From assembly GCF_014205135.1 (NCBI RefSeq), contig NZ_JACHMY010000001.1, positions 8,618,001 through 8,682,000 on the forward strand: DNA of 64,000 bases. Direction: 5' to 3'. Under the pieces are notes generated by a model. It was not told the DNA's origin, ran no database searches, and saw only the letters and a list, made by a program, of their open reading frames with translations. The translations under genes were made by a program, and so were the position numbers. Positions within the stretch are counted from its first letter, which is position 1. Each line of letters begins with the position of its first letter. Below are positions 18,390-26,581 of the stretch, piece after piece. This DNA is from Kribbella italica (GTDB lineage: Bacteria; Actinomycetota; Actinomycetes; Propionibacteriales; Kribbellaceae).

Positions 18390-19570
18390 AGTCCCAGCTC
18401 CTTGGGCTCTTCCAGGCCCAACCCGACGACGATGCCGCGGAAGCGGCTCTTCGCCCGGTCCAGCCCGTCCTCGAATCGTGGCGGCTTGGTGTCCGGCTGC
18501 GACCACAGCGGCTGCAGCTTGCGGGCCGCGCCGATCGACCGCTCGGTCCAGGTGGACAGCCAGCCCTGCAGGATCGCCTTGTTGTGCTCGGCGAACTCCT
18601 TGTCTCCTGTGAGCAGCTCGAACATCGCCCGCGTGTAGCGCAGGTCGCGTTCGGCGAAGTCGTACTCCGCCGCGCCGACCACCGTCGGCGTCACGAAGTC
18701 GCCGTTGCCGGGCGCCGCGTGCTGGACCAGCTGGCTGCGGAACAGCTCGCCGACCAGCGGCTCGAACACGACGTTGGCGGCGAAGATCGCCTCGCACCAG
18801 TCGTCGATGCCGGTGAGCTGCTCGGCGACCTCCCGCACGCCCTGCCAGGCTGGGTCGGAGTTCCAGGTCTCCAGGTGGGCCTTGCCGTCGAAGTCCTCGA
18901 TCTCCTCGCTCAGCGTCAGGTTGTACAGCGCGAGGTCCTGGGCGGCCCGGATCCGGTGCATGCTGTTCACCGAGATCGCGTTGTTGTGCATGTTGGTGGG
19001 AGCCCGCCGGTTCGCGTTCGCGTACAGGTAGAGACCGAGCCCGTGGTCGACGTGCATCCAGGCGCCGACGTGCTGCTCGACGAACCGGATCCAGTTGGGG
19101 TTCCACTGCTCGAAGGCCTTGGACTGCCGGGCCGCCTCGACGTTCTGGGTGACCTGCCGGACGACGTTGGAGTTGTACCGGTAGAGCGTCATCTCCCACT
19201 CTTCGTTGGGATCGCGGAACTCGTGCCAGCCGGTCGACGGCCACTCCTTGACGATCATTCCGCCGGTGCCCGGCCCGCGCTGCGGTGAGGGCTGGTCCGA
19301 GCCCCAGGCCTTCAGCTGCGTCCAGTCCAGCGGGTAGCCGCCGCGGCCGTCGGCGAATCCGTACAACCAGCCCTGGGTCAGGTAGTGCCGTGGGTCCGGC
19401 TGGACGTCGACCGTGACGTCCTCGTAGTGGCTCTGCTTGCGCTTCTGCGGCGTGTAGTAGTTGTACCGGCGGGCCGTCGAGTCCGGGAAGACCTTGGCGC
19501 CGGCCTCGGCGTCGGTGAAGACCGGCTGCGGCACGCTGCGTGCCTGCGGGGAGTCCTGTGTGGTCGTCAT
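18386..19570 (-). CDS. prmC: Propane monooxygenase hydroxylase small (beta) subunit
   Basis: 394 residues, ferritin-like beta subunit of soluble diiron monooxygenases. Recognisable features are the N-terminal YNYYTPQKRKQSHYEDV, the aromatic LYLYANANRRAPTNMHNNAI region and YDFAERDLRYTRAMFELL. It lacks the paired metal-binding EXXH motifs of the large subunit, as expected. It would form the hydroxylase dimer of dimers with PrmA. Its ATG overlaps the reductase stop by four bases. Confidence 0.93.
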   Translation of the reverse strand: MTTTQDSPQARSVPQPVFTDAEAGAKVFPDSTARRYNYYTPQKRKQSHYEDVTVDVQPDPRHYLTQGWLYGFADGRGGYPLDWTQLKAWGSDQPSPQRGPGTGGMIVKEWPSTGWHEFRDPNEEWEMTLYRYNSNVVRQVTQNVEAARQSKAFEQWNPNWIRFVEQHVGAWMHVDHGLGLYLYANANRRAPTNMHNNAISVNSMHRIRAAQDLALYNLTLSEEIEDFDGKAHLETWNSDPAWQGVREVAEQLTGIDDWCEAIFAANVVFEPLVGELFRSQLVQHAAPGNGDFVTPTVVGAAEYDFAERDLRYTRAMFELLTGDKEFAEHNKAILQGWLSTWTERSIGAARKLQPLWSQPDTKPPRFEDGLDRAKSRFRGIVVGLGLEEPKELGL

Positions 19571-20640
19571 CTGGCTTCTTCCTCCAGCACCTCGGGATCA
19601 CCGGCGTCGCCGGTGGTGGTGAACTTGTCGTAGAAGATCCGCTTCTGCGCGACCCCCAGCCGTTCCAGCAGGGGGAGCGCGGCCTCGACCATCGGCGGCG
19701 GGCCGCACACGTAGGCGTCGGCGCCGCCGAGGTCGTCCTCGTACCGGGCGACCACGTCGGTGATCAGACCGACCTCGCCGTCCCACTCGTCGTCGCCGGC
19801 CGGTTCGGACAGCGCCGGCAGGTAGCGGAAGTCCGGCAAGGTGGTGGCCAGCGACCGCAGCTCCTCGTCGAAGCACAGGTCACGCAGACCGCGCGCGCCG
19901 TAGTAGAAGGTCGTCGGCCGGTCGATCGCCCGTTCGGCCATCGACCGCAGCAGCGACAGGATCGGTGCCATCCCCGCCCCGCCGCCGAGGAACACCAGCC
20001 GGGCACCGGGGTTGTCGCGCAGGGTGAAGACCCCGAACGGCCCGGTCAGCTCCAGCCGGTCGCCGACCGCGACCCGCTCGTCCAGGTACGACGAGAACAG
20101 CCCGCCCGGGTAGATCTTGATCACGAACTCGAGCTGGCCGCCCTCGCGGCTCGACGTGTTCGCCATCGAGAACGACCGGGTGGCCTTGGTCCCGGGCACC
20201 GTGATGTCGACGTACTGGCCCGGGAAGTACTTCAGCTCGCCGGGGTCCAGCAGCCGCAGGACCAGGTGCCGCAGGTCGTGCGTGACCGCCGTGTTCGCGA
20301 CCACCTCGGCGACGGCCTCCTGGATCGGCAGGCCGGACCTGATCATGTCCTCGTCGTAGTTGAGCAGCTCGATCGTGAGGTCCTCGTAGGCGTGCGCCCG
20401 GCACAGCAGCGTGTAGCCCTCGGACAGTTCGTAGTCCGGCAGCGCGAACGTCGAGTACCGGTCGAGCTCGATGTCGTCACCGTCGAGCACGAACGACTTG
20501 CAGGACGAGCACTGTCCCTCCTTGCAGCCGTGCATCAGCATCACGCCCTGCTCGGCCGCGGCCCGCAGGATCGTCTGTTCCTCGCCGACCTCGATCTCGA
20601 TGCCGACCGGTTCGAACCGCACGACGTGCTTGTCGCCCAT
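19567..20640 (-). CDS. prmB: Propane monooxygenase reductase
   Basis: 357 residues. The N-terminal chloroplast-type ferredoxin domain has CKEGQCSSC plus a fourth cysteine in TLLCRAH. The FAD domain shows RSFSMANTS. The NAD domain has FLGGGAGMAPILSLLR and CGPPPMVEA. It passes electrons from NADH through FAD and the 2Fe-2S centre to the hydroxylase. The ATG at 20640 (MGDKHVV) is preferred over one four codons upstream. It lies about 92 bases downstream of prmA, a gap without obvious signals. Confidence 0.95.
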   Translation of the reverse strand: MGDKHVVRFEPVGIEIEVGEEQTILRAAAEQGVMLMHGCKEGQCSSCKSFVLDGDDIELDRYSTFALPDYELSEGYTLLCRAHAYEDLTIELLNYDEDMIRSGLPIQEAVAEVVANTAVTHDLRHLVLRLLDPGELKYFPGQYVDITVPGTKATRSFSMANTSSREGGQLEFVIKIYPGGLFSSYLDERVAVGDRLELTGPFGVFTLRDNPGARLVFLGGGAGMAPILSLLRSMAERAIDRPTTFYYGARGLRDLCFDEELRSLATTLPDFRYLPALSEPAGDDEWDGEVGLITDVVARYEDDLGGADAYVCGPPPMVEAALPLLERLGVAQKRIFYDKFTTTGDAGDPEVLEEEAR

Positions 20641-20732
20641 GGCTCCTCGCAACTGCCGACGGGACTGCGCCGACGGGATAGGGGGACCGGGGGAGGGCGG
20701 GTGAGGGGAACCCGCCCTCCCGTGGCAGGGGG

Positions 20733-22382
20733 TCAGTTGTCCTTCGGGGCGCGCCCGGCGGGACCGCCGCGCACGTACCGGGCCGCGAAGGCCGACCGCT
20801 CGTCGTCACCCATCTCGTTCAGCAGCACGTTCGGGCTCTGCAGCGGGGGACAGCGCCGCAGGTGGTCGAGCGTCCACATCTTGTCCGGGTTCAGGTCGAG
20901 GTGGGGCTGCGCGACCATCGTCTTGCCGTCGTCGCGGACGAAGCCCATGTCGGAGACGACGTCGGCCCAGTTCCAGCCGTGGTACAGCGTCTCCCACTCG
21001 CGGTGACCGATCAGCTTGCCCATGTTCGGCGTCTGCCGGCCCTGGTACGTCGGCCGGAAGGCGGTCTCGTCGGTCCACTTGCACATCTCGTGGCAGTACG
21101 TGCGCCACTGGCCGTCGACCTTGCCCATCACCATGTCCTCACGGACCAGGCAGGGCACCATGCAGGTCCAGCAGCGGTGCGGGTACTCGTAGTCGACGTC
21201 CTCGAACACGATCGGCTTGTGCCCGTTCGGCGTCGACAGCCGGTTGTAGTTCTCCCACCAGGCGCCGTACTTGTCGTACCAGCCCGGGTACTTGAACTCG
21301 AACCACTCGAAGTCCTTGTCGGTCATCGGGTCGATCCGCCAGTAGTTGGCCAGCCAGCCGGTGGCGAAGAACTGCGCGACCTCGTGCACGTAGCCCTTGT
21401 TCCAGATCTGGTTCCAGGACTCCTCGATCAGGTCGTGCGGGATCTCCAGCCCGTACTTCTCCAGCGGCACCAGGTAGCTGCGGTAGTAGTCGTCGTAGAT
21501 CCAGCGGCGCCACATCTCGGCGTAGCTCTCGCGGTCCTTGCGGCGGTCCTTCGTGCCGTACTCGATGAAGGTGCCGATCGCGGCGTCGACGACGCGGTGG
21601 TTGTTCCACCAGGCGTAGCGCAGGTCGCGGGCCAGCAGCTGGTGGTTGTTCTCGTCGGCCAGCGCCATCAGCAGCGTCGCGTAGCCGTTGCTGATGTGCC
21701 GCGACTCGTCGGACTGGACCGAGTGGAACACCGTCGGCAGCAGGTAGTCGCCGTTCGCGGCGGCCTCGGCCGGCATCGCGACGAACAGCGTGTTGGTGAA
21801 GGCGGTCTCGGCCACGATGGTGAGGTAGATGCTGGCCGCGGTGATCGCGTCACCGGTGATGAAGCCTTCCGCGAACTGCCGGCCGATGGTGCCGCAGTAG
21901 TCGCTCTGGAAGTTGCGCAGGCTGGAGTTGAAGCCCGCCGGGTCGATGTAGTTGTTCATGTACAGGCGCTTGAGGTTCTGCTGGATCGTCGAGTGCCGGA
22001 CCTCGTCGATCATCTGGATCGCCTGGCCGTTGTGCAGTTCCGGGTTCGGGACCGTGCGGAACAGCAGCGGCATCGCCCGGGCGGCCGAGATCTCGGGCAG
22101 CGGGATGATGGACAGGAACAGCTTCTGCCACTCCAGCCAGCGTTCCTGCACCTGCCGGAACATGTTGCCGCGGATCGCGCCGTCGGAGGCGCCGTACACG
22201 CGGTGGTCCTTCTCCTCCTGCATCGGGAAGTACGACCGCAGGACCTGCTTGAGCGGGTCCTTCTTCTGCGCTTTCTGGAACGTGTAGTCGGTCCCGTACT
22301 GGGAGACGGGCTCGTGGTAGGCGGGCTCCCAGGACAGCTCCTGGATCTTCTGGTGGGCCTTCGCCACACTTTGGCGACTCAT
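20733..22382 (-). CDS. prmA: Propane monooxygenase hydroxylase large (alpha) subunit
   Basis: 549 residues, catalytic alpha subunit of a group-5-like soluble diiron monooxygenase. Two EXXH metal motifs are visible: EVRH in QMIDEVRHSTIQQN and ESRH in SDESRHISNGY. The C-terminal half has the CWTCMVPC and HEMCKW cysteine segments typical of the propane/MimA type. It hydroxylates propane, probably at C2, and enzymes of this type also attack acetone, phenol and chlorinated ethenes. A GAGGAG site just before the ATG at 22382 fixes the start. It is the first gene of the eight-gene operon. Confidence 0.96.
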   Translation of the reverse strand: MSRQSVAKAHQKIQELSWEPAYHEPVSQYGTDYTFQKAQKKDPLKQVLRSYFPMQEEKDHRVYGASDGAIRGNMFRQVQERWLEWQKLFLSIIPLPEISAARAMPLLFRTVPNPELHNGQAIQMIDEVRHSTIQQNLKRLYMNNYIDPAGFNSSLRNFQSDYCGTIGRQFAEGFITGDAITAASIYLTIVAETAFTNTLFVAMPAEAAANGDYLLPTVFHSVQSDESRHISNGYATLLMALADENNHQLLARDLRYAWWNNHRVVDAAIGTFIEYGTKDRRKDRESYAEMWRRWIYDDYYRSYLVPLEKYGLEIPHDLIEESWNQIWNKGYVHEVAQFFATGWLANYWRIDPMTDKDFEWFEFKYPGWYDKYGAWWENYNRLSTPNGHKPIVFEDVDYEYPHRCWTCMVPCLVREDMVMGKVDGQWRTYCHEMCKWTDETAFRPTYQGRQTPNMGKLIGHREWETLYHGWNWADVVSDMGFVRDDGKTMVAQPHLDLNPDKMWTLDHLRRCPPLQSPNVLLNEMGDDERSAFAARYVRGGPAGRAPKDN

Positions 22383-22504
22383 GGCACTCCTCTGTGGCTC
22401 GCTGTGGCCTCTGGCCGGGCCCCACCCCCACGGGGCCGTACGACGTGGGTTGCGCCACGTCCTGCTTGCACTTGCAGTACAACGCACCCGGTACGTCGCG
22501 GGAG

Positions 22505-22519
22505 GTCTCAAATTGAGAC
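22505..22519. promoter_or_regulatory. Palindromic operator box 1 (upstream of prmA)
   Basis: GTCTCAA-A-TTGAGAC, 7-bp perfect arms around one base, 123 bases upstream of the prmA ATG. Read toward prmA, a -10-like TGTACT (22476-22481) lies 23 bases beyond it. The same core occurs at 22832-22858 and 24677-24709 and nowhere else that I noticed in the window. Probably a binding site for the MimR-type regulator; inference from recurrence and position. Confidence 0.7.
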
Positions 22520-22539
22520 TCCGCCGGCGCCGTACCGGA

Positions 22540-22785
22540 TCAGCGGTCTCCGAAGACGGCTTCGCGGATCGCCGCGAGCTCCGCCGCGGCGTCGGGCAGG
22601 CTGCGTGCGTCACCCGGCACGGCCGGCCGGATGCCGAGCGTGACCAGCAACGCGGCCGCCGCCTCGCCCGGATCACCGGCCGACCCGAGCACCGGGTGCA
22701 GCCCGGCGTCGGCGAGCTGATGGAACACCGCGTTGACGACCGTCCACGGGTTGTAGCTCTCGTCGATGGCTTGCTGCCCGTCCAT
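22540..22785 (-). CDS. Small protein of unknown function upstream of prmA
   Basis: 81 residues, acidic, helical, no cysteine or membrane segment; starts MDGQQAIDESYNPWTVVNAVFHQ-like after a GGAGAGGGG ribosome site. It lies between operator boxes 1 and 2 on the same strand as prmA, so it could be read from box 2 and lead into the operon. Unlike the nearby ABC gene, its base composition is that of the prm operon. I do not recognise the family. A role as small accessory or leader protein of the monooxygenase locus is only a guess from place. Confidence 0.65.
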   Translation of the reverse strand: MDGQQAIDESYNPWTVVNAVFHQLADAGLHPVLGSAGDPGEAAAALLVTLGIRPAVPGDARSLPDAAAELAAIREAVFGDR

Positions 22786-22831
22786 CCGATGCCCCTCTCC
22801 GCTGCTTCCATCAGAACCCCTCCGCGCGCGG

Positions 22832-22858
22832 GCGGCTGTCTCAAATTGAGACAACCGC
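22832..22858. promoter_or_regulatory. Palindromic operator box 2 (between the small gene and the ABC exporter)
   Basis: Thirteen-base arms around one base with a single mismatch; core GTCTCAA-A-TTGAGAC, flanked by GCGG and CCGC. It lies 32 bases before the exporter ATG and 46 bases before the oppositely oriented small gene, so it could serve both. Confidence 0.7.
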
Positions 22859-22890
22859 GAGCGCGGACCCCGCTCCGTAGGCTCAGGCAC

Positions 22891-24663
22891 ATGCCTCAGA
22901 AGACGAAATCACCGCTGTCGTCGCAGAATGTCTTCACCTCGTCATTGTTCGGTTTCCGGACCGCATGGCGAAGCTCGGCAGCGTTGACCACGTGCAGCTT
23001 GGGACTACTGGTGGTGGTGAGCCTGTTGCCGGGTCTGCAGGTGGTCCTGATCGCTCGTCTGGTCGACTCTGTGTCGACCGGAGATTCCGGTGCGTTGACC
23101 ACGGGGATGATCGGCGTAGCACTCTGCGTCGCTGCGACGGAACCGCTGGCCCAGGCGGTCCGTGCGCTCGGCTATCAAATCGTCAGCCGAGCCCGCGCCG
23201 ACCTCCACGGCGATTTGGCGCACGCAGTTGCCGCGATGCCTCCATCGATGCTGCGCCGGCCGGAGACCGTCGACCGGGTGCAGTCTGTGAAAGATGCGAT
23301 TTCCATGCAGACTGGTTATCTGTACTTGAATGTCCTCCTGGCACTGCAGGGAATCATCGGCGCCATCGGTGTTTGTCTTGCCGTCTTTACCTTCAATGTC
23401 TTGTCCGGCCTGCTCGTCCTGCTGGCAGCCCTGCCCGTCTATCTGGCCTCCAGCTATCTCAATCGGGTCCAAGACCGGATGGACGCTCCCTTGGCAGCGC
23501 TGTCGAGACGCGCCGGCTATCTGGAGACACTGATCACTCATCAGCGCAGCGCGACTGAACTCAACAGCTTGGGTACAGGTCAGCGAGTTGCCGCATGGAC
23601 GGCGGCTCAATATCACACTGTGGCCGACTTCGAGAGCCGCCTTCTACGGCCCCTGCTCAAGGCTCAGATCCTCGCCGGGGTGGTCACTGGCGCTCTGATC
23701 GCCGCCGCACTCCTGGTCCTCGTGACCGAGCAAGCAACGGCAGGAGCAGCAGCAGGAGTTGTCGCTGCAGTGGCCGGGGCCGGGGCGATCCGCTCTGCAG
23801 GATTCTCGCTCGGATCACTTGCCGAAGCATCGCCCAGGGTCGGCCGACATCTTCAGTTGCTCGAAGATGCCCCCGAACCAGCACCACAAAGCGAGGCGCC
23901 CGCCGTTCACAAGATCGAGGCAGTAGATCTCAGGTTCTCGTACGACGAAGTATCGCCGCCGGCACTCGACGGCGTGTCCCTCAGCGCGCGGCGCGGCGAG
24001 ATGGTTGCACTGGTGGGACCCAATGGCGCAGGAAAAACGACGGCAGTGAACTGTCTGATCGGAGCGCTCGATCCGAGTTCGGGAGGCGTATTCATCAACG
24101 GACAGAACGCCGCTCAGCTCGAGGAGGCTGAACGTCTCGCGGTGTTCGGCGCGTTGTCGCAGGAGTTCGGCCGCTTCGAGCTGCGAGTACGCGACGCGGT
24201 GGGGTTGGGTCAGCCCGCACGGGCACTGTCTGACGACGATCTCGCGGACGCTCTGACAAAGGCTCAGGCGGCGGATGTCGTGGCGGCCATGAAGAGCGGG
24301 CTCGATACGCAGCTCGGTGACCAGTGGGAGGGTGGAGTCGGGATCTCCGGTGGCCAGTGGCAGCGCATGGCTCTGGCGAGGATTTATGCGCGTAACGCGC
24401 CCGTCTGGATTCTTGACGAGCCGACCTCAGCGATCGATGCAGAGGCCGAGTACGAGGTGTTCGCACGGCTTCATCGAACTCGTGCGGACCGGATCACGAT
24501 CGTCGTCTCCCATCGAGCGTGGACGCTCCAAGCCATGGATCGGATCTATGTGCTCGACAACGGATCGATCGTGGAGTCGGGAACCTTCGACGAACTGGTC
24601 GCAGCAGGCGGCAGGTTCACTGCGCTCTTTCGGAGTCAGATGGCAACCAGCACGTCGGACTAG
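22891..24663 (+). CDS. ABC exporter (fused membrane and ATPase domains), atypical composition
   Basis: 590 residues. The N-terminal 310 residues are a type I exporter membrane domain with about six helices. The ATPase (about 340-590) has Walker A GPNGAGKTTAVN, signature ISGGQWQRMALAR, Walker B PVWILDEPTSAID and switch His in VVSHRAW. Such half-transporters work as dimers and often export peptides, lipids or drugs. The gene has many A/T-ending codons (tat, gat, tct, tca), unlike the strongly GC-ending prm genes and regulator on both sides. It has palindromic boxes at both ends, facing away from prmA. No peptide precursor or partner gene is visible. This suggests an acquired gene placed under the local operator; substrate unknown. 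Confidence 0.9.
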   Translation: MPQKTKSPLSSQNVFTSSLFGFRTAWRSSAALTTCSLGLLVVVSLLPGLQVVLIARLVDSVSTGDSGALTTGMIGVALCVAATEPLAQAVRALGYQIVSRARADLHGDLAHAVAAMPPSMLRRPETVDRVQSVKDAISMQTGYLYLNVLLALQGIIGAIGVCLAVFTFNVLSGLLVLLAALPVYLASSYLNRVQDRMDAPLAALSRRAGYLETLITHQRSATELNSLGTGQRVAAWTAAQYHTVADFESRLLRPLLKAQILAGVVTGALIAAALLVLVTEQATAGAAAGVVAAVAGAGAIRSAGFSLGSLAEASPRVGRHLQLLEDAPEPAPQSEAPAVHKIEAVDLRFSYDEVSPPALDGVSLSARRGEMVALVGPNGAGKTTAVNCLIGALDPSSGGVFINGQNAAQLEEAERLAVFGALSQEFGRFELRVRDAVGLGQPARALSDDDLADALTKAQAADVVAAMKSGLDTQLGDQWEGGVGISGGQWQRMALARIYARNAPVWILDEPTSAIDAEAEYEVFARLHRTRADRITIVVSHRAWTLQAMDRIYVLDNGSIVESGTFDELVAAGGRFTALFRSQMATSTSD

Positions 24664-24676
24664 GTTCCGTCCCCGT

Positions 24677-24709
24677 CCGGCGGTTGTCTCAAATTGAGAC
24701 AACCGCCGG
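24677..24709. promoter_or_regulatory. Palindromic operator box 3 (upstream of the MimR-type regulator)
   Basis: A perfect 33-base inverted repeat: arms CCGGCGGTTGTCTCAA and TTGAGACAACCGCCGG around one A. It starts 14 bases after the ABC exporter stop and ends 56 bases before the regulator GTG. A TAGCCT hexamer lies 22 bases beyond the TTGAGAC half. It could be an autoregulatory site, and it could also form a hairpin that ends the exporter transcript. Confidence 0.75.
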
Positions 24710-24765
24710 CGCGTGCGTGGCTAGCCTTGAAGCAGCGATGCCACCCTCGACAGTGAGGCCTCGTC

Positions 24766-26553
24766 GTGGAGGAACTGGACACCATCCCCGGAGGAGACAG
24801 CGGCCGGACCGAGAAGGCCCGGTTGAGTTTCCTGACCTACGACAACTTCCCGGTCGGCGACGTCCGCCGTCCGGTCCTCGCCTCCTGGGTCCGTTCGCGC
24901 CGGCGCAACCTGCCCGCCGACCGGATCGACCTCCCGTACGTCGCCGACCCGGATCTCGACCAGCCGCTGGCGCGCAGCGCGGACCCGGTCCTGCTGCGGC
25001 TGCACGAGCATCTCGACGGGCAGCCGATCAGCGTCATCCTGACCGAGCGGGACGGCCTGGTGCTGCGGCGGCTGACCGCCGACAACGAGCTGAGCCGGCA
25101 CCTGGACCGGGTGCATCTCGCGCCGGGATTCAGCTACTCGGAGCAGTTCGCGGGCACCAACGGGATCGGGACGGCGCTCGAACGCGGCGGCCCGATGCAC
25201 GTCTTCGGGCACGAGCACTACGCGGAGGACCTCGAGGACCTCGCGTGCGCCGGCGTACCGATCAAGCATCCGATCAGCGGCAAGACCGTCGGCGCCATCG
25301 ACCTCACCTGCTGGCGCAAGGACGCGGGCTCGTTGCTGATCGCCTTGGCGAAGACCACCGCGGACCAGATCCGCGCGGCGCTGCTGCGGGACTGCACGGC
25401 GCGGCAGCAGGAACTCGTCGAGCAGTACCTGCAGGCCGGACGTCGTACGGCGGACATGGTGCTCGCCTTCGACGGCGACCTCCTGGTGATGAACGCCAAC
25501 GCCCGGCGCAACCTCGACAACAGCGACCAGGCGGCGATCCTCGCCCAGGGCACCGAGCTCCTGACCGAGGGCCGATCCGCCGTGGCCGTCGAGCTGCCGA
25601 GCGGCACCCGGGTCCGCATCACCTGCCGCCCGGTCCCCGAAGGCGTCCGCACGACCGCCGCGGTCCTCCAGGTCACCCCGCGGGCTCCCGGCCTCGGCGT
25701 CATGACCGTCCGAGCCAGCCAGCCGCCCCCACGCCCCGAGCTTCCGGGCATGGTCGGCCGAAGCGGCCCCTGGCTCGCCTGCTGCCGAGACGTCGACAAC
25801 GCCTACCGCGCCGGCCAATGGACCGTCCTCAGCGGCGAGGCCGGCACGGGCAAATTCGCCCTGGCCCGTGCGGCCCACCAGCAGAACAACCCCGCCGGCG
25901 CCGTCGCCGTACTGGACGCTTCTTCGACATCCGACCTCGCAGCCGACGTCGAGGCAGAACTGGCCGACGACACCGTGCAGGCGCTGATCATCCGCCACGC
26001 CGAGCGCCTCACCCCACCCCAGCTGGACGAACTGGTCGGAGCCTTCTACACCGCCCTGGAAGACCGCCGTACCGACCCACCTTGGGTCGCCCTGACCCTC
26101 ACCGTAGGCAGCACCGACCCGGACCTGGGCGAACTGCTTCCACTCTTCCCCCTGACCGTCACCGTCCCGCCCCTACGCCACCACGCCGAAGACATCCGGG
26201 AACTGGTCCCCTTCTTCCTCAGCCGCCTGAGCCGAGGAGGCCTCCGCTGTTCCCCCGAGGCCCTCCACCAGCTCCTCCGCTCCTCCTGGCCCGGCAACAC
26301 CGCGGAGCTCCGCCAGGTCCTCAAACAAATCGTCCAGCACCGCCGCCGTACCGGCGTAGTGGCCCTCGCCGACCTCCCCGCCGACCTCCAGTCCATCAGC
26401 CGCCGCAGCCTGAGCCCGCTGGAGTCCCTCGAACGCGACGCCGTCATCCGCAGCCTCCTGGACAACAACGGCAACCGCCGCGAAGCCGCCCGCGCCCTGG
26501 GCATGTCCCGAGCCACCATCTACCGAAAGATCCACGACTACGGCATCCGCTGA
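24766..26553 (+). CDS. mimR: MimR/AcoR-type transcriptional activator with degenerate AAA+ domain
   Basis: 595 residues. A GAF-like sensor half (about 60-220) includes SYSEQFAGTNGIGTAL and HPISGKTVGAIDLT, as in AcoR/MimR regulators. The central AAA+ domain keeps Walker A (SGEAGTGKFALARA) but Walker B reads LIIRHAERL without the usual DE, and no GAFTGA loop is present. The C-terminus is a Fis-type helix-turn-helix (GNRREAARALGMSRATIYRK). Lack of GAFTGA fits actinobacteria, which have no sigma-54. Start is GTG at 24766. It probably activates prmA in response to substrate or product. It is divergent from the operon, with the ABC exporter between. Confidence 0.88.
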   Translation: MEELDTIPGGDSGRTEKARLSFLTYDNFPVGDVRRPVLASWVRSRRRNLPADRIDLPYVADPDLDQPLARSADPVLLRLHEHLDGQPISVILTERDGLVLRRLTADNELSRHLDRVHLAPGFSYSEQFAGTNGIGTALERGGPMHVFGHEHYAEDLEDLACAGVPIKHPISGKTVGAIDLTCWRKDAGSLLIALAKTTADQIRAALLRDCTARQQELVEQYLQAGRRTADMVLAFDGDLLVMNANARRNLDNSDQAAILAQGTELLTEGRSAVAVELPSGTRVRITCRPVPEGVRTTAAVLQVTPRAPGLGVMTVRASQPPPRPELPGMVGRSGPWLACCRDVDNAYRAGQWTVLSGEAGTGKFALARAAHQQNNPAGAVAVLDASSTSDLAADVEAELADDTVQALIIRHAERLTPPQLDELVGAFYTALEDRRTDPPWVALTLTVGSTDPDLGELLPLFPLTVTVPPLRHHAEDIRELVPFFLSRLSRGGLRCSPEALHQLLRSSWPGNTAELRQVLKQIVQHRRRTGVVALADLPADLQSISRRSLSPLESLERDAVIRSLLDNNGNRREAARALGMSRATIYRKIHDYGIR

Positions 26554-26581
26554 TCTCCCTCCGTGGGACAGTGGCCCGACG

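Noticed and set aside
22382..22505. Sigma-54 promoter before prmA
   Set aside because: I found no GG-N10-GC element, the regulator lacks GAFTGA, and actinobacteria have no sigma-54.
22891..24663. RiPP or bacteriocin cluster around the ABC exporter
   Set aside because: No precursor peptide, maturation enzyme or immunity gene is visible next to it.
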